47,912 bases of DNA from Acidobacteriaceae bacterium (GCA_025352065.1 JANXUC010000168.1:1-47912), one strand, 5' to 3'; shown: positions 8,797-19,300, counted from the first letter of the stretch. Notes: generated by a model from the sequence alone, not told the origin. Translations and numbers: made by a program.

Positions 8797-8831
8797 GCTC
8801 TAGCTCCTCATTACTAGCTTCTAGCTTTGAG

Positions 8832-10322
8832 CTAGAATTTTCGGCTGTGCTCTTTCGCCCAGCGTTCGACAACTACTTTTTTCTCGGTATAAAACTCGAC
8901 TGCATCGCGACCCTGTCCATGCATCACTCCGAAAAAACTGTCCTTCCATCCGCTGAATGGGAAGTAGGCCATAGGAGCGGCGACGCCGATGTTGATGCCA
9001 ATATTTCCCGCCGGGGCTTCGTACCGAAACCGACGCGCGGCCGACCCACTCGATGTAAACAACGACGCCTGATTCCCGAACGGGCTATTCGACAGAAACT
9101 CCATTGCTTCATCCAGGTTGCTGGCGTGAACCATACTCAAAACCGGACCAAAGATTTCTGTATGGGTGAGTTCGCTTTCCGCCGGAACTCCATCCAGAAT
9201 CGTAGGCTTCAGAAAGTGCCCTGATTCATATTTCGAGATCTTCGGACTGCGGCCATCCACCAGAATCTTGGCTCCTTGCTTTTCGCCGAGCCCAATCAGC
9301 GACTCAATGCGATCCTTACTCTGCTTCGTGATCACCGGCCCCATCTGAGTTCCGTCGTCGAGGCCGTATCCGACACGAATTGAAGATGCCGCATCCGCGA
9401 TGGAGTCTCGAAATGTCTTCTGCGCTTCGCCAACCGTGACTGCAACAGAAACCGCCAGACAACGCTGCCCTGCGCAGCCAAACGCGCTGTCCGAGATGAT
9501 TTGAGTGGCCATACTCATGTCGGCGTCGGGGAGAATGACGACGGAGTTCTTCGCACCACCTTGGCACTGCGCTCGTTTCCCTTTTTCGCCAGCACGCGCA
9601 TAAATGTAGCGTGCTACAGGGGTAGAACCCACAAAACTAATTGCACGGACCTTGGGATGATCGATGAGAGTATCTACAGCTGTCTTGCCACCGTTCACAA
9701 GATTCACAACACCCTTCGGCAGACCAGTCTTGTCGAGAAGCTCAAACGCCAACTTCATAGTGAGCGGCACATGCTCGGATGGCTTCACGATCAGCGTGTT
9801 TCCGCAGGCGATTGCATAAGGCAGGAACCAGAACGGAATCATCCCGGGGAAATTAAATGGCGTAATGGCGGCAACCACACCCAACGGCTGCCGAATCATC
9901 ATCTCATCAATGCCGCGAGCCACATCTTCCAGGTTGTAGCCCTGCATCATCATGGGGATTCCGCAGGCTACTTCCACATTTTCGATGGCGCGGCGCAACT
10001 CACCTTTGGCTTCACCGAAAGTCTTGCCGTTCTCGCGCGTGATCACACGGGAAAGCTCGTCAATATGCTCTTCCAGCAAGAACTTCAGTTTGAACAGCGG
10101 CTGAATACGGTCCTCGGCGGGCGTACGCCGCCAATCCGGATAGGCAGCAGCCGCGGCTTCGACGGCCATAGAGACTTCCGCAGCTTCTACTTGCGGAACA
10201 CTGCCGAGAACTTCTCCGCTGGCCGGATTCATGACATCCTGCCAGTTGCTCGCGGTAGATTCGACCCATGCGCCATTGATGTAGTGCGGAACTTTAATTG
10301 CAGCAGCTGTCAACGTACTCAT
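8832..10322 (-). CDS. mmsA: CoA-acylating methylmalonate/malonate-semialdehyde dehydrogenase
   Basis: A 496-residue aldehyde dehydrogenase of the MMSDH class, which converts malonate semialdehyde to acetyl-CoA (or methylmalonate semialdehyde to propionyl-CoA) with NAD and CoA, releasing CO2. The nucleophile is Cys288 in [10 protein letters not shown]. The usual catalytic Glu motif (ELGGK) is replaced by CQGGAKNS at about 253-260, which is the diagnostic difference of CoA-dependent MMSDHs. [13 protein letters not shown] (153-165) is also characteristic. It lies 50 bp downstream of gabT and 35 bp upstream of a third aminotransferase in one minus-strand operon. In this context the likely substrate is malonate semialdehyde from beta-alanine transamination; valine or inositol degradation genes are not present. 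Confidence 0.93.
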   Translation of the reverse strand: MSTLTAAAIKVPHYINGAWVESTASNWQDVMNPASGEVLGSVPQVEAAEVSMAVEAAAAAYPDWRRTPAEDRIQPLFKLKFLLEEHIDELSRVITRENGKTFGEAKGELRRAIENVEVACGIPMMMQGYNLEDVARGIDEMMIRQPLGVVAAITPFNFPGMIPFWFLPYAIACGNTLIVKPSEHVPLTMKLAFELLDKTGLPKGVVNLVNGGKTAVDTLIDHPKVRAISFVGSTPVARYIYARAGEKGKRAQCQGGAKNSVVILPDADMSMATQIISDSAFGCAGQRCLAVSVAVTVGEAQKTFRDSIADAASSIRVGYGLDDGTQMGPVITKQSKDRIESLIGLGEKQGAKILVDGRSPKISKYESGHFLKPTILDGVPAESELTHTEIFGPVLSMVHASNLDEAMEFLSNSPFGNQASLFTSSGSAARRFRYEAPAGNIGINIGVAAPMAYFPFSGWKDSFFGVMHGQGRDAVEFYTEKKVVVERWAKEHSRKF

Positions 10323-10372
10323 TCAAATAGCCTCAGTATCGTGAAGAATAGAAACTCGTAGAATACGTCCTG

Positions 10373-11734
10373 CTAAACCAGAGTCGCAACCGTCGCCTTT
10401 GCTTCGCAAATAGATGCGATCGCAGCTTCCATCACATCCATGGCTTCGTTCATCTGATCGTCGGTGATCACAATCGGCATCAACAGTCGAATAATGTTGC
10501 TGTACGATCCAGCCGTAATCGTGATTAGTCCGTGCTCATAGCAGTATTGCGAAATCTTTCTCGCTTCGTCGGACGCAGGTTCGCGCATCTGCTTCGATTT
10601 CACAAGCTCCAGAGCTTGCATGGCTCCCAAGCCACGTACGTCACCAATCAACTCCCATCTTGACTGCCATGCTTTAGCCCGTTTCTGGAACATCGTGCCT
10701 AGATGATCGGCACGCGCACAAAGATTGTCCTTTTCGATCAAATCAAGGACAGCCAAAGCAGCCTGACAGGCCACCGGGTTTCCCGCAAAAGTTCCGCCCA
10801 GGCCACCAACGCCAGGCGCGTCCATGATGTCAGCACGCCCCGTAACCGCAGCCAACGGCAGGCCTCCAGTCAGGGATTTCGCCATAGTTACGAGATCAGG
10901 CTCCAGGCCTAAGCGCTCGCACGCAAACATTGACCCTGTACGCGCGAAGCCAGTCTGAATTTCATCTGCAATAACGAGGATGCCATATTTGCGGCAAATC
11001 TCCGTGAGTGCTGGATAGAACCCCGCAGGCGGCGTCACAAATCCGCCTTCTCCCAAAATCGGTTCTACGATGACCGCTGCAACGGACTCCGCAGCAACCA
11101 CTCGCTTGAACGTATCTTCCAAGTGCCGCGCGCAGAAAACATCGCACGACGGATACTCTTTCGAATACGAACAACGGTAGCAATACGCATAGGGAACACG
11201 GTAAACATCTCCTGGAAACGGCTCGAAGCCCGCCTTGTAAGGATGCGTTTTGCTGGTAAGCGAAAGCGCCATATATGTGCGCCCATGGAACGCATCTTCA
11301 AAAGCAATAATCGCTGGGCGCTTGGTGTAAGCGCGCGCAATTTTGACGGCATTCTCTACGGCTTCCGCGCCAGTACTAACAAGAATTGTCTTCTTCGGCC
11401 CTTTACCGGGAACAATCGCATTCAGCCGTTCCGATAAAGCAACATAGCTCTCATACGGAAGCACGTTGAAGCTGGTGTGCAGAAAACGATCCATCTGGTC
11501 GTGAATCGCCTTCATCACGGTAGGCGGCCGGTGCCCGGTATTCAGGCAGCCGATGCCGCCAGCGAAATCGATCATGCGGTTGCCGTCCACGTCTTCAATA
11601 ACGGCGCCTTCCGCTCTCTCGATAAATACGGGCGAGACGTGAAAAGCCCCTTGCGCCACCGCCGCGTTGCGCCGCTGCATTAATGCTTTGGAACGTGGTC
11701 CAGGAATTGCAGTTCGCAGTTGTATGCTGGCCAT
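10373..11734 (-). CDS. gabT: 4-aminobutyrate aminotransferase
   Basis: A 453-residue class III aminotransferase matching GabT: it would convert GABA plus 2-oxoglutarate to succinate semialdehyde plus glutamate. Numbered from ATG 11734, it shows VSTGAEAVENAVKIARAYT (119-137), FEDAFHGRTYMALSLTSK (145-162), Asp257 in ADEIQTGFARTG and the PLP Lys286 in TMAKSLTGGLPLAA. ATG 11734 is preferred over an in-frame TTG at 11749, since it starts one base after the upstream ALDH stop. An unusual Cys quartet (CYRC at 185-188, then C197 and C201) occurs before the PLP Asp; similar clusters occur in some GabT subfamilies. Its place between an aldehyde dehydrogenase and MMSDH fits the chain aminoaldehyde, amino acid, semialdehyde. 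Confidence 0.9.
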   Translation of the reverse strand: MASIQLRTAIPGPRSKALMQRRNAAVAQGAFHVSPVFIERAEGAVIEDVDGNRMIDFAGGIGCLNTGHRPPTVMKAIHDQMDRFLHTSFNVLPYESYVALSERLNAIVPGKGPKKTILVSTGAEAVENAVKIARAYTKRPAIIAFEDAFHGRTYMALSLTSKTHPYKAGFEPFPGDVYRVPYAYCYRCSYSKEYPSCDVFCARHLEDTFKRVVAAESVAAVIVEPILGEGGFVTPPAGFYPALTEICRKYGILVIADEIQTGFARTGSMFACERLGLEPDLVTMAKSLTGGLPLAAVTGRADIMDAPGVGGLGGTFAGNPVACQAALAVLDLIEKDNLCARADHLGTMFQKRAKAWQSRWELIGDVRGLGAMQALELVKSKQMREPASDEARKISQYCYEHGLITITAGSYSNIIRLLMPIVITDDQMNEAMDVMEAAIASICEAKATVATLV

Positions 11735-11735
11735 C

Positions 11736-13217
11736 TCAGTACCATCCAATTGGAGCTTCGTTCAGGTTGATGTGAACTTGTTTCGTTTCCAGATATTCTT
11801 CAATACCGTGCGGCCCTAGTTCACGACCGAAGCCAGACTGCTTATAGCCGCCCCAAGGGGCTTCTACGTAGGTCGGCTGCATGTGGTTCACCCACACAAT
11901 GCCGCAGCGCAGAGCCTTCACCGTGCGCATGGCCTTGAAGATGTCACGCGTCCAAACGGCTGCAGCGAGGCCATAAGGAGAGTCATTGGCGATTTTCAGT
12001 GCATCCTTTTCGTCTTCGAACGGAATCACCGTGGCGACCGGTCCAAAAATTTCCTCGCGAGCAATGCGGGCGCTGTTGTCCACGTCGTAAAAGATTGTCG
12101 GCTCTACATAGTAGCCCTTGGCGAACTTCTCAACGCGACCTCCGCCGGAGGCCAGCTTTGCCTCTTTCTTCCCAAGTTCTTGATAGGAACGCACGCGGTC
12201 GTATTGATCCTTGCTTACTAATGCGCCCATTTTCGTATCGCGGTCCAAAGGCGCGCCGACCTTAATCGTCTTCGCTTTCGCCGCCATGGCTTCAACAAAC
12301 TTCTTGTAGATGGATTTCTGGACCAGCACGCGGCTACCTGCGGAACAAACTTCTCCCTGATTGATGAAGACTCCAAACAAGGCGCCGTCGATAGCAGCTT
12401 CGAAATCCGCGTCGGCAAAGAAAATGTTGGGAGACTTACCGCCTAGTTCCAGGGTCACGCGCTTTACCGTGTCGGCGGCAGCTTTTACAATGATTTTCCC
12501 AACGGCTGCAGACCCAGTAAAGGCGATCTTGTTCACGTCGGGATGCGCAACCAGCGGCGCGCCGCAGGTCTCGCCGAAACCGGTGATGACGTTGACGACG
12601 CCTTTCGGTAATCCAATCTCGTCAAACCATTTCGCTACTTCCAACATGGTCAACGGCGTTTGTTCCGCAGGCTTCAGAATGCACGTACAACCCGCAGCCA
12701 GCGCGGGCGCCAACTTCCATGCCGCCATCACCAACGGATAGTTCCACGGAATAATTTGTCCGCAGACGCCTACCGGCTCCTTCAGAGAAAGGCTCAGTGC
12801 ATTATCTGGAACCGGGTTCACCTGTCCAGTAATCTTGGTAGCTAGTCCGCCGTAATACTCAAAGCACGTGGCCGCGTCCGTAATGTCGTACTCAGCTTCG
12901 ACGATTGGCTTGCCGCTGTTGCGGCACTCTAGCTCAGCCAGCATCGGCAGATTCTGCCGAATCTTGTCCGCGAGACGAAATAGAACACGCCCACGTTCCT
13001 GATGGGTCGATTGTCCCCATGGGCCATCTTCAAACGCAGCCTTCGCTGCAGCCACCGCGCGGCTCACATCGGCCGCGGAGGCATCCGGCACCTGCGCAAT
13101 GACTTCCTCCGTCGAGGGATCGTAGACGGGAAACATCTTATTCGACTTACTCGCGACCCATTCACCGTTAATCAACATCTGATAATTGCGCACTTCAGTT
13201 TGCACTCCACCTGGCAT
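11736..13217 (-). CDS. NAD(P)-dependent aldehyde dehydrogenase (aminobutyraldehyde/betaine-aldehyde type)
   Basis: A 493-residue non-acylating aldehyde dehydrogenase. Catalytic residues are Glu257 in VTLELGGKSPNI and Cys291 in NQGEVCSAGSR; IIPWNYPL (155-162) and the cofactor block IAFTGSAAVGK (231-241) are present, so the enzyme looks complete. The INQGEVCSAGSR style is closest to the betaine-aldehyde/4-aminobutyraldehyde group (BetB, PuuC, PatD). ATG 13217 has AGGAGG close upstream. It starts 45 bp after the permease gene and stops 1 bp before the gabT ATG, so it is probably translated in coupling with gabT. In a polyamine route it would oxidise 4-aminobutanal to GABA or 3-aminopropanal to beta-alanine; succinate semialdehyde is an alternative substrate, as no separate SSADH is seen. 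Confidence 0.9.
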   Translation of the reverse strand: MPGGVQTEVRNYQMLINGEWVASKSNKMFPVYDPSTEEVIAQVPDASAADVSRAVAAAKAAFEDGPWGQSTHQERGRVLFRLADKIRQNLPMLAELECRNSGKPIVEAEYDITDAATCFEYYGGLATKITGQVNPVPDNALSLSLKEPVGVCGQIIPWNYPLVMAAWKLAPALAAGCTCILKPAEQTPLTMLEVAKWFDEIGLPKGVVNVITGFGETCGAPLVAHPDVNKIAFTGSAAVGKIIVKAAADTVKRVTLELGGKSPNIFFADADFEAAIDGALFGVFINQGEVCSAGSRVLVQKSIYKKFVEAMAAKAKTIKVGAPLDRDTKMGALVSKDQYDRVRSYQELGKKEAKLASGGGRVEKFAKGYYVEPTIFYDVDNSARIAREEIFGPVATVIPFEDEKDALKIANDSPYGLAAAVWTRDIFKAMRTVKALRCGIVWVNHMQPTYVEAPWGGYKQSGFGRELGPHGIEEYLETKQVHINLNEAPIGWY

Positions 13218-13262
13218 GGCAACCTCCTCTTAACCCGTCACCGGCATTAGACCGGACTGCTT

Positions 13263-14687
13263 TCAAACTTGTGTAGCGGCTGCAAGTGCCGCCTTGCGTC
13301 GACCGTATACAAAAAAGAAGAAAACGGCTAGCCCGATAAAAAATGCTGTCCAGCCAAACATCTTGATTTCATACCACTTTAAGGACGTAATTTGCTGTGC
13401 CGGAAAGAACGCCAGCGCAATGCCCAGCATGGTGGTGACAAGTCCGCTCAGGCCCGCGAGAAACAATACTCCGCGACTATAGACTCCCTGCCCATCCTGA
13501 GCATGGAACGCAAACCGCAGCAACGCTCCAAACATGTAGAGGAACGGCACCAACTGCAGCACGACTGCTAGCGACAGCATGGTCTGGAACGTTTCCTGTA
13601 CGCCCGCGCCGCCCATAAAATTCATCACAACCAGCAACATCGAAACAACCGCATGCACGATCAAAGCTGCGTAGGGCGTGGCGTACTTCGGGTGTATCTT
13701 GCCCAGCCAGGACGGCATGTACGAGTCAAGTCCAGCGACAAACGGAATGCGCGCCGATCCTCCAAGCCACGCTGACCCAATGCCTGCAATCGACAAGCTC
13801 AGCAGGAATGCAAACGGCGCAACAATCCACGGCACTCCCACTTGCTCCGCCATGTGACTGACGGCTTGCACAATTCCCTGTAGAACGCTAATGCCGCCCT
13901 TACCAACCGCAACCAATAACGTCAAAGTAGCTGCAATGTAGAGCGCCCCGGAAATCAGGCCTCCCCAAGCTACTGCGCCCGGCAAAGTGCGGCGAGGGTC
14001 TTCAATCTCGTCCCCCATGACCGACGCCAGCTCGAGCCCGACTAACCCAAAACAGATGACTCCGAAAGAATTCAATACGAACTTCGGATCCGCAGGAAAC
14101 CGAAAATCCTCCGCAGCTATGTGTACTCCATTTCTGGATACTATGATGATACCGAGTCCAACTAGCACTCCAGCCGCAACAAACGTTCCGATACCACCAA
14201 GATTGTTGATCCACTTACCAACGCCGAGGCCCATGATGTTCAGAACCACCAAAACCGTTAGCAGCGACAGTGATGCAATCAGGGCGAACACCTTGTTATC
14301 GGCAAGCCCAGAATGCCCAGGTCCCAGTACGAATACTGACACTCCGACGAAATACAACATGACCGTTGGCACATACAGCATGTTATTCGTCCAGTAACAC
14401 CAGCCCGACAGAAAACCGTGGAAGTCGCCGAACACTTCCTTCGCCCAAAGATAGACGCCGCCTTCACCGGGATAACGGTGCGCCAACTCAATCACAGCTA
14501 TCCCTTGCGGCCAGAAAAACAAGACTAACGACACAATCCAGAGCCAGATGGTGACGCCGCCGTTCGCCGCAATCGACGGCACAACATTCAAGTTGAACAC
14601 CGCCACCACAAACAGAAGCACTAAGTCCCTTCGACCTAAAACACGCTTTAGGTGCGTGGATTCAGCCTCTGGTTCTTGAGCGGACAA
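13263..14687 (-). CDS. APC superfamily amino acid/amine permease
   Basis: A 474-residue integral membrane protein of the amino acid-polyamine-organocation superfamily with about 12 hydrophobic helices. The N-terminus carries the short cytoplasmic tail and the helix-1 break region (VAVFNLNVVPSIAANGG), and GEGGVYLWAKEVFGDFHGFL near residues 75-94 is a family hallmark. Translation starts at TTG 14687, supported by AAGAGGAGA five bases upstream. It lies second in the minus-strand catabolic operon, after a 92 bp gap that holds a strong hairpin. GABA, beta-alanine, an aminoalkane or glutamate are plausible substrates; sequence alone does not choose. The presence of both this carrier and a Pot-type ABC importer suggests uptake of two related amines or one substrate at two affinities. 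Confidence 0.88.
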   Translation of the reverse strand: MSAQEPEAESTHLKRVLGRRDLVLLFVVAVFNLNVVPSIAANGGVTIWLWIVSLVLFFWPQGIAVIELAHRYPGEGGVYLWAKEVFGDFHGFLSGWCYWTNNMLYVPTVMLYFVGVSVFVLGPGHSGLADNKVFALIASLSLLTVLVVLNIMGLGVGKWINNLGGIGTFVAAGVLVGLGIIIVSRNGVHIAAEDFRFPADPKFVLNSFGVICFGLVGLELASVMGDEIEDPRRTLPGAVAWGGLISGALYIAATLTLLVAVGKGGISVLQGIVQAVSHMAEQVGVPWIVAPFAFLLSLSIAGIGSAWLGGSARIPFVAGLDSYMPSWLGKIHPKYATPYAALIVHAVVSMLLVVMNFMGGAGVQETFQTMLSLAVVLQLVPFLYMFGALLRFAFHAQDGQGVYSRGVLFLAGLSGLVTTMLGIALAFFPAQQITSLKWYEIKMFGWTAFFIGLAVFFFFVYGRRKAALAAATQV

Positions 14688-14715
14688 GGATTCTCCTCTT
14701 GATTGCGATTGCAGG

Positions 14716-14753
14716 TTTGGGTAGCAACGCCGGGGGGTGGCGCGCTACCCAAA
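14716..14753. promoter_or_regulatory. Strong hairpin between aminotransferase and permease genes
   Basis: A perfect 10 bp inverted repeat, TTTGGGTAGC (14716-14725) and GCTACCCAAA (14744-14753), with a further inner GCC/GGC pairing around a G-rich loop. It sits in the 92 bp gap between the first aminotransferase gene and the TTG start of the permease on the minus strand. There is no U-tract on either strand, so it is more likely an mRNA processing/stability element or attenuator than an intrinsic terminator. A small mobile repeat is an alternative. Confidence 0.55.
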
Positions 14754-14779
14754 TCGTAGTGTGCAAGTTGCGTAAGGCT

Positions 14780-16162
14780 CTAGTGCGCTGCAGCCAATAC
14801 CGGATTCTTCAAACGCTCATGTTGAGCTTCCGCCAGTGAATCCGCAATATCTGCGAAAGCTGCGATGTGCGCGTCAATATCGGCTTCCGTGTGTTGCACG
14901 GAAATCGTCCACTGCTCGTCCCACCAATAGGGTTGACACATCACGCCGCGATTGACCATGCCAAACCAATAGTGCCGCCATAGATCAACGTCAATTGGCT
15001 CCCAGTCGCGGTAGTTCCGGATCTCTTTCGGGTAAAACATTAGCGCGCCATTCGCCCCAGCTTCAGCGATATAGCCTTGGATGCCGGACTTAGCTACGAT
15101 CTTCCGATAGCCGTCGACTAACTTCATGCTCAGCTTGCCCACGTGAGCATAGTTCTCGCGTGTAAGCACTTCGCGGAAAGTCGCCAGACCGGCCGCCATC
15201 GCAACTGGATTCGTGTTGTAAGTACCACCATGGAAGACTTTGTGTTGCGCGATCAAATCCATGACGGAAGTATGCGCACCGAAAGCAGCCAGTGAAAATC
15301 CCCCGCCAATCGACTTCGCGATACAAATCATGTCCGGAATAACGCCGAAGTATTCCGAGGCACCGCCCCAGCAGAGTTTTGCGCCAGTTTTAACTTCGTC
15401 AAAAATGAGCAGCGAGCCGTTCTTGGTGCAGATATCCCGCAGTCCTTGCAGGAAGCCAGGTTGCGGCATGCAGAGACCGACATTCATCAAAATCGGCTCA
15501 AGAATTATCGCCGCGATTTGACCGGGGTTCTCCTTGAAACGCCGCTCCACGGAAACAAGGTCATTGAAGGTAGCGATCACGACATTATCAATAGACGCTT
15601 TTGGAACACCCATGCCGCCAGGCACCGACGTGGGAGCGTTGATATCTCCGTAATCCGGCGCATGCGGCTTCACGCTCACCAATGCGGCATCGTGCAAGCC
15701 GTGGTAAGCGCCCTCGAACTTCACAATCTTGTCCCGCTTGGTCGCAGCGCGAGCAATACGGATCGCGTGCATGGTCGCTTCCGTACCGCTGTTGCCAAAG
15801 CGACACATTTCAATTGGGAAGCGCGTACAGACTTCTTCCGCGAGTTCCCATTCCATGTCGTGAGGCATCCCGTACATAGTGCCGGTGCTCAGACGTTTCT
15901 CGACAGCCTTCATCACCGCCGGATGGCAGTGTCCCGCCATCAACGCGCCGAAAGTCAGGTTGTGATCTATGTATTCATTGCCATCCAAGTCACGGAACTT
16001 ACTGCCGCTGGCGTCTTTTACAAAGATGGGATAAGGATCGTAAGCCCGGTAGTTACTAGCAACGCCTAGCGGAAGGCGTTTGAGATTACGTTTGTGAGCT
16101 TCCGCGGATTTAGGCGTGCGGCGTTCATAGGTGGAAAGTTCTTTTTCCAGTTCAGGGTACAT
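14780..16162 (-). CDS. Class III aminotransferase, glutamate-1-semialdehyde-aminomutase-like subgroup
   Basis: A 460-residue PLP enzyme of the class III family but closest in style to the GSA aminomutase/aspartate-aminotransferase-family subgroup. Motifs are FGNSGTEATMHAIRIARA (122-139), FEGAYHGLHDAALVS (149-163), Asp255 in IFDEVKTG and the PLP Lys283 in CIAKSIGGGFSLAAFG. It is not HemL: the early segment and C-terminus are longer, and the locus lacks haem genes. ATG 16162 has GGAG 8 nt upstream. It is the first gene of the catabolic block after the TonB receptor, and one of three class III aminotransferases within 9 kb, none closely similar to the others. It may act on an amine (putrescine, diaminopropane) or an omega-amino acid. 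Confidence 0.87.
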   Translation of the reverse strand: MYPELEKELSTYERRTPKSAEAHKRNLKRLPLGVASNYRAYDPYPIFVKDASGSKFRDLDGNEYIDHNLTFGALMAGHCHPAVMKAVEKRLSTGTMYGMPHDMEWELAEEVCTRFPIEMCRFGNSGTEATMHAIRIARAATKRDKIVKFEGAYHGLHDAALVSVKPHAPDYGDINAPTSVPGGMGVPKASIDNVVIATFNDLVSVERRFKENPGQIAAIILEPILMNVGLCMPQPGFLQGLRDICTKNGSLLIFDEVKTGAKLCWGGASEYFGVIPDMICIAKSIGGGFSLAAFGAHTSVMDLIAQHKVFHGGTYNTNPVAMAAGLATFREVLTRENYAHVGKLSMKLVDGYRKIVAKSGIQGYIAEAGANGALMFYPKEIRNYRDWEPIDVDLWRHYWFGMVNRGVMCQPYWWDEQWTISVQHTEADIDAHIAAFADIADSLAEAQHERLKNPVLAAAH

Positions 16163-16302
16163 CGAGTTGCTCCAGGTATCGCAGGCCGTAGGCCATTAGA
16201 GTATGCAGAATGCATGTGGTGCGCGGACGTGTTAGTCCCACTCGATCTTACGCTTTTAAGGGCGCACCCGGGCAACCGATACGGCCACCCGGGCTTACAT
16301 AA

Positions 16303-19300
16303 TTAGAAGAACAACTTCAATGCCACCTGCATCAACCGCGGATCAGCGGCTCGCTTGACCAGACCGAAATCTGAGCCGTCGCTGAAGATGCCGTCGGGGT
16401 TGAGGAACTTGGTGTGGTTGAACGCGTTAAAAACATCCAGCCGAAATTCTGTGCGAAAACGTTCGTTAATCGCCGTGTTCTTTTGAATGGAGATATCCGT
16501 GTTGTCAAGTCCGGATCCACAGCAAACGGAGCGGGGTGAAGTTCCTTGCACGCCCAAGGCTGGCGTCGAGAACTGCGCCGGATCAAAACCGTAGCCGGCG
16601 TGCTTGCGTGGATCCTGAGAATGAAACTTACCGCTCAAATTCGGGAATGTGGGGGACGAGAATCCAGACGAGTTGCCCGTAAGATTTTCGTCTCCGTAGG
16701 AGAAGATGTGGATCGGAAAACCCGATTGGAACTGCGTGATACCGGAAATAGCCCATCCATTCAAAGCCTTACCGGTGAAGCCGGAATATTTCGGGACCGG
16801 CAGTTCCCAGTAATAACTGGCCACAAAGCGGTGCCGCGCGTCGAACAAGGACACGGAGCGGGTACGTCGCGGGTTGGTGGGATCAAGGAAGTCCTCGAAG
16901 CTGGACGCCTGGTCAATCGACTTGCTCCAAGTGTAGGCGATCTGGGTTTGGAACCCTTTGCCAAAACGCTTGTCCAGACTCGCTTGGAAGGAGTTGTAGT
17001 TCGAAGCTCCTCGGGTGTCTTCAGCGAAAATGTTCGAGAAGACCGGAGCTCCATCCGTCGGACATCCAACACCGGTCGTCGGAACACAGTTCGGAGAAGA
17101 ATATGGCCGCAAACCAACGAGATCCAGATTCGTCCCGCCAGCGGCACCTGTTATCACCGTCCCGTTCGGCATGTGGAACGGCTGCCCGCTCGGCACCAAG
17201 ACGTTGTACTGGGAGTCTTCTCCAAACACTCCGCAAGAGTTGGGCCCACTGTACGTGTTGATGTCCAAACAGGTTTGTGGGTTAGCGCGATTTACGTCAA
17301 AACTCGCCAGCAGCCGGTGCGACTGCGAACCAACATAGCCGACCTGAAGTTGGGTTCCTTTAGCGATTTCGCGCTGAATGGTCAGGTTGTATTGCGCTGC
17401 ATACTGCGTACGCATATGCGGCTGGAATTCACCGAACAGCAAGATCGGCTCGAACAGGGACCAGTCAATCGCAGTGCCTGGTTTCGGATCGAGAACGCCA
17501 TTGGCGCCGTTTGCCAGCACCCTGCCGCTCTGGTTAACGTAAGGCGTATTGAACAGCGTGCTGGCGGTCGTCAAACTAATGCCAAACGGAGGCTCTGCGC
17601 TGAACTGCTCGAGCACGAGCTGCTCGATCGGGTTGTAGAACAGGCCCCAACCTCCGCGAATGCTGGTCTTGCCATCCCCTTTCGGATCCCAAGCCAAGCC
17701 AATACGGGGAGCAAAGGCCTTGTAATAAGTGGTCGTAAGTCCGTCCGGAACACCTTTCTCTCCCGGAAATACTAGGCCTGTCGGGAAGGCCGAAGCGCAA
17801 TCGTTTGTGCCGGTCTGCAGGCACGGGTAGCGCTGCGTCGATTGTCCGGGGCGGAAAGTCTGAACCCGCTTCCCAATATCTTTCTGAGGAGTGTTCAGTT
17901 CCCAACGCAAGCCATAATTCATGGTCAAGCGATTGCTGATTTTCCAACTATCCTGCCCGAAGAAGTAGAAGGATGATGTGCGCACGTGCTCCTGCTGCGC
18001 CGCACCCTGCTGGTATTGATCCGGCAACCCAAGGAGATAGTTCGGCAGCAGGCTCTGGGAAGCGCCGGAACCAGTACCGTTGAAGTATCCGGGATCATTG
18101 CCACTGCATATCTTCTTGATACCGGCAGGGTCGTTCGGATCGATCGTGCAGCTGCCAAAGTACTGGAAATAGCCGCTATTTTCGAAATAGAGAAACTGGT
18201 CAAACCGCATCCGCCGAACGTCGCCACCGAACTTAATGGTGTGTTTTCCCTTCACCAGCGTCATGCTGTCCGTAAATTGGAATGAATTCCCAACTTGCGG
18301 AAGCTCACCTTCAAAGTTATTGCCGATTACAAAACTACCGGAAACGGAAATGTCAGGGACACCTTCACGACCCGCTCCAAGACCAGGAGTAATGCCGTAT
18401 TTTGCATCGCTTGTTGCCAGACCATTCGCTGTAAACGCACCGGGAGCGTCCGTTGTCCCCGTAAAACAGAATGCCGCAGCGGCAGCACTGCAGGAATCAG
18501 TTACCAGATTGGTCTTCTGGGGGTGATTGAAAGTGCGCTGACCTTCGCGCATGTAAACTACGCGCGCTTCGTTCACGATGGAATTGGAGATAGTCCATGT
18601 GTGGCTGATATTCAGCTGTTGATCGCGGGTTGCGCTGTTGCCGCCGAAACCGGGAACATTGGCCCCGGCTGCCTGGAAGAAGTTGTAAGGATCGAACCTC
18701 GCCCCGTCCTGGTAATAATAGTAGCCGGAGAGGTTTTGTTTGTCGTTGATGCGATGATCGATCTTCAGCGTCGTTTGATCTGTGCGATTGCTCCCATTCA
18801 GGACGGCCTGGTAGGTGCTCGCGCCAACATTTGCGTTCGGCACGAACCTCAGCAGATCCGCAGCTACCGGATCTTGGCAGGCGGTCGGGATCTGGTTGTC
18901 AATTCCCGTCTTTGTGTTCGTGAAAATGCCAGGAACAACATTTGGACCCACCTGATGGGCGCCGTAAAAAGATCCTGATTGGATCACGGCACCAGGATTC
19001 TGCGCCAGCACGGCCGACTGGCATCCTGGTCTTGCATTGAAAATATCCGCCACAAACTGGTCGGAGATTTGACCACCAAAGTTCAGGCCTGAATTCAGGT
19101 CGGTAGCAAGAGCAGTTCCGCCCGCCGAGAAGTCTCCGCCCCGCTCGGCGTTGGTCGGTACAGTTACGTCGCCGCCCGACTGCCCCTTGCGAATACGGTC
19201 CCCTTCGTACGACGCGAAAAAGAAAGTCTTATTTTTTCGAATCGGCCCACCAAAAGTAGCGCCGAATTGATTCTGAACGTATTTCGCCCTGCTGGGATCG

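Noticed and set aside
8800-8835. CTAGCTC/GAGCTAG inverted repeat between mmsA and the third aminotransferase
   Set aside because: Only 7 bp arms that overlap the mmsA stop and lie against the downstream ribosome site; too weak to call.
16253-16300. CCCGGG-rich hairpin after the first TonB receptor as a terminator
   Set aside because: The two GCCCGGGTG blocks are direct repeats whose pairing depends only on a palindromic hexamer, and there is no T-tract.
16546-17775. 409-codon open frame on the plus strand inside the first TonB receptor
   Set aside because: Antisense to an unmistakable receptor barrel; translation is Arg/Val-rich with no domain and no ribosome site.
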